Counted from the first letter of the stretch, positions 45,271 through 55,550 are shown. The stretch is DNA of 64,000 nt from Strongylocentrotus droebachiensis (GCA_035222895.1 JAVYIG010007474.1:1-64000); one strand, 5' to 3'. The notes: generated from the letters alone by a model not told the origin. Translations and numbers: made by a program.

Positions 45271-46971
45271 CCCTCTCTCTCTCTTTCTCTCTCTCTCTTT
45301 GTCTGTATCTGTGTCTGTCTGTCTCTCACTCTCTCTGTGAGCAATTTCTTCAACTGTTCATCGAAACAGGGAGGTGACATTTGGATACCCTATTTTCTCC
45401 TCTACCATCAATCTTTCCTGTCAGTGCCATATTCTCAAAACATCCGTTACGTAATCCTCAGCACACAGAACAGTTATTTCCCCTGATTGTAATTTACTGA
45501 TTGCAATTGGTCATCTTGAAGAGCTGTTCTTTATTTATGCCAGAAAGAAATTAAACATGTCTTTTAAAAACACAAACCATATTCGATTTGAATAACAATA
45601 TACAAGACTTCGAATCGCAGATTTTCGTTTATATAGATTAGTCAAGGTTATTATGAATATCATTCACGGTATTATTGATTATAACGTGTAGTTCATGGCT
45701 TAAGAACTAACATATTACTTGTTGGAAATATATTTATAGAATTCATGCACGTTTTGTTTTGTTTCTTTCTTCTTCTTTCTTCAGATAAAAATGCAACGCA
45801 GCTGACTTGTTATGAAATTCTGCGGGGCAAATGCCCGAATGGAACTATCGGGCAGCAAGTTTGTGACGTCAAAGCAAAGCCCCCAAAAACCTATAGGAAT
45901 ATTTGCAGAGCTTTACACAAGCGATGTAAGAAGCAGGATGATACATGCTATCACGTAAACGTCTCTTGTAAAATTTATAAAGGTAAGAATTTAATCTTAG
46001 GATGGTATTTAGAATTGATATGAAATTGAAAGCGATATGATTGCGCGAAGGGACCGCGATGGTTGATCTGCATCATGTGGAACTTGAGAAAATACGTTAT
46101 AAAAAAAACTGTTTTGCCGCGTGTATAATCCTGGCAAATGAGAGTACCACTCTATATAAAAGCTCACAAGGCTGATGAAGACAAGATTGATATTCACGAT
46201 TAAAAGCTTTCGGTGACACATTGTGGTAGCCTTACTGAAAAGGCTGTCGATATATTATTTAGGTCACAATGAAATAAGGAAAACTTAAATGAAATTAAAG
46301 GATAGAAAAATGATGATAATGGATTTAAGTTTTATTGAAATTAAACACTTAATGGCCCTTGGGGGGAGGGGGGGTTGTTTTCGGTATATACAACACAAAT
46401 AACATGACATAGAAAGAGAAAGAAGAAACGAAAAGAAGGAGTGATCGAGATTGAGAAGGTCGTGAGCGGATCACAGAAGTTGAAGATTGCTGCTGGAATT
46501 TCTCTGTAGAGTTGTTCTGAAACAGAATTTCAGAAAACCGTGTTTCTTTTGTGAAAAGGACAGACTAACTTCTTTTCACGAAAAAAATACTGCAGTTCGA
46601 AATATTCTCTTTCATGGAGGGTATAGTTGTCTGGTTATAATCATCGCATGCAGGGGTATTTTTCCTGGAGGTAAATATCCACCTTGCATGACGTCTCCAT
46701 TGTATGTTTGTATCAAATCTGAATTTGTTTATACCTCTCTCATTATCTTCATACAGCTCCAGAGAACAGTTACGTAACGAATCCACCAATGCAAGACTGC
46801 TCGACGTTCATCCGACAAAGCTTCCCCATCGTGGATGTAGGAAGACCGTGTTATGACATGTCAGCATCAAGGAGAACACCACGAAATTGCACATGTAGTA
46901 TAACCGATATTCCCGATATTCCCAATTTTCCACAAATAATTATGGAGGCCATCTACGTTAGTATAGCATAA
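37182..46971 (+). CDS. gene C: secreted Kazal-related Cys-rich protein
   Basis: Six exons (37182-37407, 42907-43023, 44109-44285, 44892-45068, 45785-45982, 46757-46971) all join in phase 1 and sum to 1110 nt, 369 aa plus TAA. Residues 1-28 are a signal peptide (ISLILFVIVIKCQ core, cut near TRA). DDDDNEDTSEEY follows, then an Arg-rich linker. Exon 2 encodes a reduced Kazal-like segment. Exons 3 and 4 are duplicates, each with a Kazal domain beginning CGKPQP(D/N)PCP. Exon 5 has a further Kazal-like domain with extra Cys, and exon 6 has four Cys in a non-Kazal pattern. Architecture (signal, acidic run, Kazal units, phase 1) ties it to genes A and B. Intron 1 is 5.5 kb and holds two elements; the exon 1 link rests on phase, signal peptide and acidic start, so it is the least certain joint. 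Confidence 0.8.
37800..38319. mobile_element. TIR element (~520 bp) in gene C intron 1
   Basis: The left end TTAAAGGTAATACAAAGTTT continues as TGGGA. The right end is its inverted copy, TCCCAAAACTTTGTATTACC then TTTAA. Arms are at least 24 bases. The inside contains a small palindrome TTTACCGGTGCTGCCGGTAAA near 37960 and no coding frame. It is a non-autonomous DNA-transposon derivative. Confidence 0.8.
39253..39641. mobile_element. AAGGTTGAGTTCTGG TIR family, copy 1
   Basis: The left TIR reads TTAAAGAGAAGGTTGAGTTC and the right end CCAGAACTCAACTTTATC. A direct repeat TTTAAACAT flanks it at 39244-39252 and 39642-39650, a 9-bp target-site duplication of MULE or hAT-like size. A minus-strand frame of 129 codons crosses it but belongs to the repeat. 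Copies also lie at 43674-44060 and about 59157-59552. Confidence 0.8.
40159..40540. repeat. direct duplication, ~168-bp unit, in gene C intron 1
   Basis: Copy 1 is 40159-40326 and copy 2 is 40327-40540. They share GTTTTCGGGCCACTGTA, TCCCTCCCCTCCATATTATA, GTTATCACTATCCTCAAGTT and CTAAAACCGCTAA. Copy 2 carries two small insertions, one near 40389 and one before the last motif. Confidence 0.85.
41536..41778. mobile_element. GGCGGATCC-terminated repeat in gene C intron 1
   Basis: The left end is CAGTGGCGGATCCAGG and the right end CTTGGATCCGCGCCTG. G and C homopolymers fill much of the inside. It has the same layout as 21969-22404. Confidence 0.6.
42907..43023 (+). CDS. gene C exon 2: reduced Kazal-like segment
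   Basis: The acceptor is CTGTTGCAG and the donor G|GTGAGT, phase 1. It encodes GFINETLCGSNEEHYHYYTN then MQELVEAEAKLVPNSFCDI. The LCGSN...YxN...L..A pattern fits the C3-C6 half of a Kazal domain. The C4 and C5 positions hold other residues and C1 and C2 are absent, so only the C3-C6 disulphide could form. Confidence 0.7.
43495..43572. repeat. TTC trinucleotide repeat
   Basis: A (TTC)n run with few interruptions in gene C intron 2. The SSSSS frame it creates is an artefact. Confidence 0.9.
43674..44060. mobile_element. AAGGTTGAGTTCTGG TIR family, copy 2
   Basis: GAGAAGGTTGAGTTCTGGGA at the left and CCGGAACTCAACTTTATC at the right, with the internal sequence collinear with copy 1 (for example TTCTTATCATTTTGATGATT). 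It ends about 50 bases before gene C exon 3 and so sits close to that exon's branch-point region. No clear target-site duplication was found. Confidence 0.8.
44109..44285 (+). CDS. gene C exon 3: Kazal domain
   Basis: The acceptor is ATACATCCAG and the donor A|GTAAGA; 177 nt, phase 1. The domain is CGKPQPDPCPSRMPVC, then CTRSEGNYRVYENEC, C-x6-C and a closing Cys. The C2-C3 loop has six residues. The P1 position is Ser, with Arg next. Confidence 0.85.
44892..45068 (+). CDS. gene C exon 4: Kazal domain (duplicate of exon 3)
   Basis: It has the same 177-nt length, same phase and same opening (GTTGTGGAAAGCCTCAACC) as exon 3; the preceding intron ends in CTTCAG. The domain is CGKPQPNPCPRRVPVC to GKC. 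P1 is Arg here, which fits trypsin-like targets, unlike exon 3. The two have clearly diverged in the C-terminal half. Confidence 0.85.
45222..45345. repeat. CT microsatellite
   Basis: CT runs with a few CCCC and TGTCTG interruptions, in gene C intron 4. Confidence 0.95.
45785..45982 (+). CDS. gene C exon 5: Kazal-like domain
   Basis: The acceptor CTTTCTTCAG is strong and the donor is G|GTAAGA. Cys layout is C-x7-C-x9-C-x13-C-x6-C-x6-C-x6-C, with YRNIC before an ALHKRC helix. It has one more Cys than a standard Kazal domain, so the last pair is uncertain. Confidence 0.75.
46757..46971 (+). CDS. gene C terminal exon
   Basis: The acceptor is CTTCATACAG. It encodes 71 residues with four Cys (DCSTF, RPCYD, NCTC) and a low-charge tail rich in Ile and Pro (DIPDIPNFPQIIMEAIYVSI), then Ala and TAA. 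I do not recognise a domain. Candidate polyadenylation signals downstream are weak (ATTAAA near 47103). Confidence 0.7.
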
Positions 46972-49310
46972 TCATGATGTCTCGATCTGAGAGCATTTAA
47001 GAACCAAAATGCTTGATGAAACTGGAAGTATACAATAAGTATTCATGCTAGCATGGTGTATCTGAGGAAAATAAGAGTCTATTCAACACCTGCTCGTCTT
47101 TATTAAAATAATGAAAGTTGATTACATTGGAGACCAGAATGATGATTTATGATGTTTAGGTTTATTTTGACCTAACCTGACCGCTGAAATGTCACTGCAT
47201 AATAATAACACCGGCAACTAGTGACCCTACGGCTTGCTTTAAGTCCTATCCAAGGGACCTGGATGTTGAAGGCTGATTTCTTATAGGCAAGAGCGCTATC
47301 GCATCGACTTGGTGTCGAAATCGAGACCTCCTAGTTCTACATGTACTTTGTCAACTGAGTCATCGCGCCTCCCTTTCTTCTGTGAGAAAAGCTACAGAGT
47401 CTATTTTCTGAAAAGTTTTCGCATATTAAAAGAGACTTGCAATAGCATTTTACTAGGTGTCTGTACATGTATGTCACTCGGCAACATCATGTAATAGGGA
47501 CTTTTAGATTTGCACAACGACAACGTGGATTGCTACGATCGACGTCCTTAATAATGCACTGCCTTGAATGGACGTCACACGTATCAGTCCACGCAAATCT
47601 AAAAGTCCCTATGCACTATGATGACTGCCCTCCAGCTGCTTATTCTGATACATAGTATAAATGTTTTAGTGAATGTTCGTTCAAGTCCGTTTGGATGCTT
47701 TGAGTTATTTTTATTTTCTGTGAAATTATTTATAGAAAACTTTATAATGGATTCTGAAGGTCGGCAACATGAATCTAGAATAGATGCCATATAAACTATT
47801 TGCCATTACTAGTTTTTGTGAATATCAATTTGTGGAAGCATGGGCATCACAGTGAGCTTCAAATTCTATGAAAGACTAGAAGTACTAGTGGCACAAGAAA
47901 ACGTTATTTCGTTGAAGTTGCAATTGCATATCTTTGAAACATACATTTCCTTGGAGTTTCAGAAAATATTCATGCCTGCCATAATCTATGCATAAGATAA
48001 ATCAGGATTATGTCTGTATTTATTTTATTTATCATGGTGGAGGTGAGGGGAGGTTAAAGACGAATGATTATTATGCAGTTTCGGCGGGAAAGAATCTCTC
48101 AACTTTTGCAAGACAAGTACTATCATACTTTGTCGCATAAAAGTGATTATGTTACGGCTGTTTTTTGTTTCTTTTTATCATTAACTATTGTATGGCATTA
48201 TTGAATTTATGGGTGAGTAAACTTAGTATTGACGTAAACAATGCTTTATGGCTTATACAACTGTGTTATACAAATTGCCTATAATTATGCCCATGGTGAA
48301 CTTTTCATTAGTATTAGGTCACGTAATGATATTGTAATTTGTTACAAAAGCACAGTATACCGCAGAAAAGTACAGATGGTTCAGTAGTGATGTGTGACTT
48401 TACGATATCCTCCGGAAGATGAACGTTCGGTAACATGTTTTTAGAACCCAAATTGGTGTGCCTATAGTAATGTCCCCAATATTACACTATGATCAGCAAT
48501 TAAAGTGTATACATACGCTAGTATGATACGATTTTCACCGTCTTCAATCAGCCAATGAAGGGGTGGAAGATTTTGTCGGCATCATGTTGCTGTCGGAAAA
48601 TCGGAGCAATGTATTCCCGTTCGATTTACCGGCACATTATTTAATGTGTTAGTGAATATTTTCAGTATTTATATAATTATACTATAGTGATGCGTTTCAT
48701 GTTAATAATCCTTGACTTTCATACATTTTTTATGTAATAAAAATTAATATTCATAATTCCATCATCATTATTTTGAGCACGTCATAATTACCAAATGAGA
48801 TGTTACCCATGTACCATTATGCGGCATCCGGCGCCTGTTCGTGGTCAGTCCGGTTTGACCAGAATGTCTTTTTTTCTAATGCCTCTTGATGCCATTTTGC
48901 CTCTTAATTTTTATTTCGATTATGTTTGTTTTCTTTATTGGAGATAGCTATTGGGCAGATATTTGTTTACATTGTACTTTCAAAAGTAGTTTTTATGATG
49001 ATGATGGTCTGATTATAGTTGTATTTTGTTCGATAGAGCCAAACCATTATGCAAAGTTGTTGTTATTTATTTTTGTGTTATCGGCGTTTCATTCTTTTTT
49101 AGAATATTTACGCTTTTCAATTTTTTGTTTCTTTCGTTTTCGTTTACTTTTTGTAAATTCGTACTCTTTATTAAGTTTTTTCTTCTTCTTCTTTCCCTTC
49201 TTCTTTTTCCTTTTTTAATAGCTTAATCTCAGATCTAGATCGGCGCGGTGCGTTGCGCAATGTTCTCTGCCATTATTGGCCTAGGCAATTCTGGTGCCGG
49301 TGAGAGGATT
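46972..49310. other. intergenic DNA downstream of gene C
   Basis: It contains the foldback copy at 47497-47609 and a T-rich stretch (about 49060-49216) whose Phe-rich frames are not credible genes. Otherwise AT-rich with nothing recognised. Confidence 0.45.
47497..47609. mobile_element. GGGACTTTTAG foldback MITE, copy 2
   Basis: GGGACTTTTAGATTTGC at the left is mirrored exactly by GCAAATCTAAAAGTCCC at the right, flanked by TA on both sides (47495-47496 and 47610-47611). It is shorter than copy 1 but shares the inner GACGTCC(T) segments. Confidence 0.85.
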
Positions 49311-49325
49311 CTGGGGTAGATCTTT

Positions 49326-49840
49326 GGAGCATTGGCGTATCGAGGGGGGGGGGGGGGTGTTTTGGGTGTTCAAACATCCCTCCCCCCCCCCCACTCCGGG
49401 AACGGAAGGACCGCATTCATGTTCCCCAAATCTCCGGCAAAGGGGTACTTTTCACGCAACAAATTCCGGCTCGTAATACAAAAAAAAAAAATCGGCCCGT
49501 ATTGACTTCACACACCGGACTAAGAGGGGGAGGGGGGGGGGGGGAGGGGTGCTTTCAAAGGGAGGGAACATGCATACGCGTATGCTAAATAACTGAGTGG
49601 GGAGGCCGGACCCCCCCCCCCTCCCCCTTGGCAAAAGGGGGGTGTTTTAGAATTTTAAAGACACCTTTAATCTGTGTTATATAAGAGGGCGGGGGTAAAT
49701 GTTGAGGGAAAAAAAGGATTGTACACCCCCCCCCCCCGCCTGTTTACCGGCTGGCTAATTCGCCGCTAAATATTTTCTTACCATTGAATTTGGCCAAAAA
49801 AAACGCCTCCCTTTAAAAAATCCTGGCTAAGCGCCTGAGC
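49326..49840. repeat. cluster of G and C homopolymer tracts
   Basis: At least seven G or C runs of eight or more bases within 500 bases (about 49342-49356, 49381-49391, 49526-49538, 49609-49621 and 49723-49738 among them). The edges (GGCGTATCGAGGG, CTGGCTAAGCGCCTGA) resemble degraded GGCGGATC-type repeat ends. Confidence 0.5.
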
Positions 49841-50202
49841 CCTTGCCTTTTGTTAATTTGTTTACCGTCCTCAATCCGTCTTTCCTCTTTCTTTCCCTTT
49901 TCTCTTCAAGAATGTTTTAACTTTAGTTTTCCATCAAACTATTTATCAACGTTTTAGAGCATTCAACTGGAACTTTTATTGTCTCTGCCATTGTCGTTTT
50001 TATTAATGCTAATAATAAGCTAAACTTAACAATATCAATAACAAGTAACAATAAAATTATGCTTCTTTCTTTTTTCTTAATTTCTGAATAGTAATGATAA
50101 ACAATGAATATGGAAAGGATTGTGTAAGTCTCACAGAGAGTAAGTGAAAGAGAAACAGACTTAAGACAGAAATAGAGATGGGATACAGAGAGGAAGAGCG
50201 TG

Positions 50203-50204
<2 letters not shown>

Positions 50205-50235
<31 letters not shown>

Positions 50236-50262
50236 CAGAGAGAGAGAGAGAGAGAGGGAGGG
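50205..50262. repeat. GA microsatellite
   Basis: AG runs with AAAG and ACAC interruptions. Confidence 0.9.
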
Positions 50263-50357
50263 TGTATACATGCTTGCATTGAGGGCAAGAGAGAGGCATC
50301 TAAATAATGATATAAATGTCGAGAGGGAGAAAGATATCCGTGAAAGCGTATCCGGAC

Positions 50358-50452
50358 ACATACCCCCGGATAACCACCCCCAGTCAACTACCCCTGGAAA
50401 ACTACTCCCCAGGACAACTACCCCCGGACAATTACCCCCAGGATAGTTGTCG
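50358..50452. repeat. short minisatellite of ACTACCCCCGGA type
   Basis: About seven imperfect copies of a 12-16 base unit (AACTACCCCTGGA, GACAACTACCCCCGGA, CAATTACCCCCAGGA). Related text, CAATTACCCCCGGCCACTTA, recurs at about 52343 next to another C tract. Confidence 0.7.
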
Positions 50453-51277
50453 TAGAGGATGGTGGTCGTAGGGGGGATTTGAAAAAAACAGAAGCACATA
50501 GGCCTACTCCAGAGGAAACTACATTCAAATATGTATAAAGTAGCCTATGGGTAGACCCCCCCCCCCCCCCCACCACCACGTCCAAGAACTGACACATGGT
50601 TCATATAAATTATGGATTTCATCGAAAAAATGTGCCGGGGCTAACGAGGCATTCAGTGGTGATGTGATTGTGATGATTTATGGCCTACAATCATAGGCGG
50701 GTGAGGGGACGCGGAAGGGGAGGCAAGGGGATGCAGCTAGCCCCACACCCAATTAAAAAAAAATATATATATAGGCAAGATATAGGACCTTATATAATTC
50801 GGACAGTGCGAGGTGCCCGAATATTGGTAGGCATATGACCTAATAGGCCATGTCACACTGAGATCGGTATAAGATTTGTTATTGGGGGGGGGGGGGGCAA
50901 GGAGCCCAAGGAGCTCCAGTTGAAGGGCGAATACTAATAGTCAATTGCGCTCATGTTTGTTTATGTAACTTAGATCTAGTTATAGTGCATACTTTTGAAT
51001 CAGTGGAAAGTCTATCAGGATATATTATGTTTTTTTTAAACGAACCTAAGTATAGATGAACAGACTGAACACACAATACAATCAAGAAAGCTAAAGAATT
51101 AAAAAGTTAACGTCTTGATAACAACTAGTCTATTCCCTCTTTTGCAAACGAGACTCGACTGAGCGCACACAGAGGTAGGTACATTACTATCCTGGTTGTG
51201 TATTAAAAACTGTACTATTGATTCTCAACATTTCAAACACCACTGTACAAAACTCAACTAATTTCACTAAAAATCGG
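50453..51277. other. intergenic DNA
   Basis: C and G runs at about 50557-50572 and 50885-50898 and AT-rich sequence. No gene or element ends recognised. Confidence 0.4.
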
Positions 51278-52079
51278 TACCGTACCCTGCCCAGTTACCA
51301 CCCCCCTGTTACCAGTGGCTTATTAGACACAACGGCCGTCTTCCATCGCCCGAGTTTCCACGGTGCGCAATGAAGGCGTGCAACTAATTTGCCTAAGGCA
51401 GCATACACGTTGTAAGGAACATGTGCACGAAATATGGTACACTGCCGATCGCGCATTTAACGGAGATACGCGAATGACGTCACTGTGCAGCAGTCAGCAA
51501 TGCGCTTATTTAGGTGTGAATCAACCTTTTTAAAAAACATCAAGTTCCTATTCAAAACGATCAGAAAAAAAATATGGTGGAAAATTTACTTTTGTTTAAA
51601 GAGATATGGAAGCTAAAATTCCTGATGTTTTACCTGAGCAAATTTCTTGCGGAAATTATTATTTATTAAAAAGTTATCGAGGCTTGAACTCGGCCATGTC
51701 GCCCTGTGATGCCCCTGCCCTATTTCCGCCCACTCAAACACACGCGCTAGTTCAGTGTTTGTACCGTGCGTTGTTTATGCTCTAACAGAGAAAAGGTTAT
51801 CTGCCCGTGGTTTGTTAGTCTATTTGTGTGGTTGTTTTAATTTATTTATAGGTCTGCGGTCGGTTTTTTTGAAAGTGCACACTTCGTTGTCTTTTTTCCA
51901 AGTAAAAACACTCGGTTTACTCCATCAAATCGCAACTCGAGAGTATGAAGAAGGTGAAGAATACACAAATACTATAAAACTACATTCGACCTATATGTAA
52001 CAGTTTGTATTGGGAATTCACCCCCCCCCCCCCTCCCCCGTATATGTTGGCCTACATTTTGCAGATAAAAGGAAGATCA

Positions 52080-52340
52080 GAAATGAGATAACATGGTCAC
52101 CAGGCATAAAACTCTTTACTGGTATTACAGCCATGCACTTGTCAAAATCTGCCGGACGGATTAAATGTTGTTTCACTTTTTGATGAGCAATCTGTAACAT
52201 GTTAATATAGACTTGAAATTTTGCAAGCTCACTTGGATGGTCTACAAAATAATCATTTAGATGTGGCCATTCATTTTTTGTTGAGTTTACAACCAGAAAA
52301 TAACATTCAGTGTAAATTGAGTAGCTCTTGAAAGGTTCTA
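52080..52340 (-). pseudogene. protein-like minus-strand fragment, unidentified
   Basis: The minus-strand frame includes NEWPHLNDYFVDHPSELAKF and QKVKQHLIRPADFDKCMAVI, a composition that looks like real protein and not low complexity. The frame's ends are G/C homopolymers and no splice sites fit. It may be a relic of the surrounding element. No family recognised. Confidence 0.25.
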
Positions 52341-52443
52341 GGTCAATTACCCCCGGCCACTTACCAGTGGTACAATAATTACCCCCAAGAGCGATTACCC
52401 CCCCCCCCCCCCCCCGAGGACAAGCACCCCGAGGAATTTCGAT

Positions 52444-52510
52444 GACAAGTGGGTACAATGTGATCATTGTGACACCTGGATCCATTTGGAATGCACAATT
52501 TTGCGTAGAT
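52444..52510 (+). pseudogene. PHD-finger-like fragment
   Basis: DKWVQCDHCDTWIHLECTIL matches the middle of a PHD zinc finger (W-x-x-CD-x-C-x-x-W-x-H-x-x-C). The first zinc-binding pairs are not visible upstream. PHD fingers occur at the ends of several transposon-encoded proteins and in chromatin proteins. Within this element-like block a transposon origin is more likely. It is a fragment only. Confidence 0.45.
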
Positions 52511-54501
52511 TAAGGATGAAATATATTGCTGATCAGAAGTGGATTTCAAATGCAAATTTTGTTAATTGTTGATGTTGTTTTTCAAATACTGCTAAAGGTA
52601 TTTGTCGATTGTCACGATAGTCATTCACATTACGATTTTCAACAATTTATAAAATTAGAAAATTTGATGTAACTTTAATTTCTGTTCTAATTTTCAGCTT
52701 CCATGACATCTTGAAAAAAGATTGTGTATAACTCATATTTTTATTCTATTAATTTTTATTTTTTATGTTTGATCAAATATACATTTGCTACTAGGAGGCA
52801 AATTGATATTTACCAAATGTCAATTTTTTCATCTGTATATAGTCGATACTGTATCAGTTAGTTCATAACCAAAGGGCAATGGCCTTTCAAGACAAAAAAT
52901 ATAGGCTGCCTTTGTGGCGATAAATTTATTATGGCGTGCCGTGTTTTTATCCCAATGGTTTTATGATCACATTATCATCATTATCATCATTATGGTTTAT
53001 GACATATATTATTGCGACCATATCCAGCGAGCTATTAGTGTTCTTGTCATCAATCCGATAATTTTGGTTTGAGCGAATAAATTTAGTAGCTTGTTCAGAC
53101 AAAGAAAATATAATTTGTTAATTCTATTTCCAATGTTACATTTTACATGTATTTCTCTCACTTTTGCATTGGCAACTTAAAAGTGTTTTTTTATCAACAT
53201 GTTTCGCCGTTCAATTGAAACCTATATTCATTAACAACAAAAATGTCAATGGAGTTATTGAAATAACACAAAAGCTTCCAGAAGAACATAAAAGCTTCGA
53301 ATAAGTGAAGTTCATTTTGAAAAGAAGACCAAATCTGCAGCATCAGGAGGACTTCATGAATAATTGTACTATATTTCATCACCAGTCCTGCATGACGAAG
53401 TGCCAGTTGCAGCGGCACACGAAACGTACTTTTGATCCCTTGTTAACCATAATATTGCGAGACAAACAAAATGTCACTAGCGATATTATTTTCGAATTGT
53501 AATATAGTTGACATAATTATTTCTAATTGAGATGTGACGTTTCTTCTTGAATTGAGTATTGGATATGATCATCGAAATATCTCTCCCTTTTGTTTTTGTA
53601 TATTATGTAATCCCTGATTTTCCTTCTGGACATTCATAACATAAATTTTTCGATACTGGTTGACCATGTATATATATAAATGCATTGTATTATAATTTAA
53701 TTTAACAGAATAAGAAAATGTTAGGTTATATATACCAAAATGTGATCTTTAATTGAAAACAATTATCATCATTATTCCGAACATCAAATAATCTATGAAA
53801 AAATGTATTGCTATTTTTATCAATATTCGTTATAGATGAAGAGAGTGTAGTGTTGCTAAATGCAATCTGCAAGTTATTTGTTTTCATATCAAATAGTTTA
53901 AAATGGTAATGTTTCTTTATAATAGATCTGTTCATTATCAGATGCAAAATATAATATGCATGTCTTGTTATTATTTTGATGTAATTTCATATTTGTTGAT
54001 ATTCATTACAGATGCATGTGAAGCCAAATAGGAATTATACCAATATATATTGACTTGTTTTACTTTTATTTGATATGTAACTAATAATGGTGATACTCTT
54101 TATAAATGAAACAAAAGGGCATTGTGAAAATGACTTTGTGCATGTAAAGAACATACGACATGTATGTGAATTTTTCCTACATTTGGTTATACTTATTATT
54201 ATTTTTGATGAGCTACCTATATTGAAATCATTTTTTTTTTATTTGTTATTTAGATAGAAAATTGTTTATTGAAAAAGTGCATGACTCGTTGATTCAACAA
54301 TAACAGTATACACATAAATAAAATGTTTGAACAACTAAGTCGAATGACTGAGTAATGAGTATGTGTAACTTTAATGTTCGTTATGACATTATTTGTAACA
54401 ATATGTTAACATTCATTTTCCTATGCACTAAAGAAGATAGAAGGTGTTATATTTTTAAAGAGAATAGTGAGATGAGTGACATGAAAAATATATAATAAAG
54501 A

Positions 54502-54701
54502 ATATTATGATGAATAGAGAGTGTTGCATGATTAATTGCAAGTGGTGAATAACAATGAACTGGCATTATTAATACAGAGTGAAATTAAAATATAATGAGT
54601 GAAACGAAAAAATATATATCTGAAAAAAATTATGATCGGAATAGAAAGTGTTGCATGTCTGATGATTGCAAGTGGTGAATAACAGTGAACTAGCATTATT
54701 A
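54502..54701. repeat. direct duplication with ~130-base offset
   Basis: Copies at about 54502-54572 and 54628-54701 share GAAAGTGTTGCATG-like text, ATTGCAAGTGGTGAATAACA and TGAACTRGCATTATTA. Confidence 0.8.
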
Positions 54702-55550
54702 GTAGGCCTACATTGGCAAAAGAAGAAATATAGAAAGAAATATTAACTATCAAAAGAACATGTAGATCGAATTCTACTGGGAAGCAATTTTATTTGGCCT
54801 AACGTGTACCCGAGATGTTTCCCTTTTCTATACTTTTGATGCGCGCCCACCACCGGGCGGAATTAGGGCAGGTCTAGGCGGAAATAGGCAAGGAAAATGC
54901 CTCGCGCAGACGGCGCACTACGAACAATCGCTTACGATTTCAGGCGTAATTCGCCAGAATTTCGGCTACAAATTGATATACATTAGCGCCTGTATAATTC
55001 ATTTTCAGAGAAGTTATCTGGGAAAAACTGCCTATCGGGCGGATACCGGGCAGGGTACGGTAATTTAGTAACAATTGATGACACCTAAATAACAGTAAAA
55101 TACTTTTTTAAAAACTTTTTGATGTTAAAATGAATAATTTAAAAATTCAAATTATGAGTCCACTGTCAAATTTGCCGATAAACCGCATCGGTATAATTGT
55201 GTGTATCTGCGTCTTATGAGTGTATTGACTATTCATGTATTCAAATACTGCCTATTAACACGTAAAGCAATGCTAAAGGTCAATACGCGCAATAGCATTG
55301 ACTCTCTATGCTTTACTGGAGTGACATGAGCTGAGCTGAAGTGGAAATTAACATCGTAATTATGGAATGAGAAAGCCAGAGGTAAACATCATTTTCAGTA
55401 AATATTATAATAAGACATTGACGTATTATTATATCGGCATTATCGTGATCCAAGTCCCCAGGGACTCGGATCTACAGACACTTTTTAATCTGAAAAACAT
55501 GTCCTAACTTCCAAATTTGTTTCCACCAAAGCGCGCGTTTAATGGTACCT

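Larger units (their letters stand above)
51278..55062. mobile_element. ~3.8-kb block with nested inverted terminal motifs
   Basis: TACCGTACCCTGCCC at 51278 is mirrored by GGGCAGGGTACGGTA ending at 55062. A related motif CCCTGCCC-TATTTCCGCCC recurs in the plus orientation at 51713-51731 and in the minus orientation at 54855-54872, 54876-54893 and 55037-55055. The outer ~500 bases at the left and ~250 at the right are less AT-rich than the middle. No complete transposase frame is visible. A PHD-finger-like fragment lies at about 52444-52510. This fits a degraded or non-autonomous transposon; the superfamily is not assigned. Confidence 0.5.

Noticed and set aside
48886-49218. 110-codon Phe/Leu-rich plus-strand frame
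   Set aside because: T-rich low complexity with no splice context or family match.
49923-50387. 154-codon minus-strand frame
   Set aside because: It crosses a GA microsatellite (SLSLSL) and has no domain.
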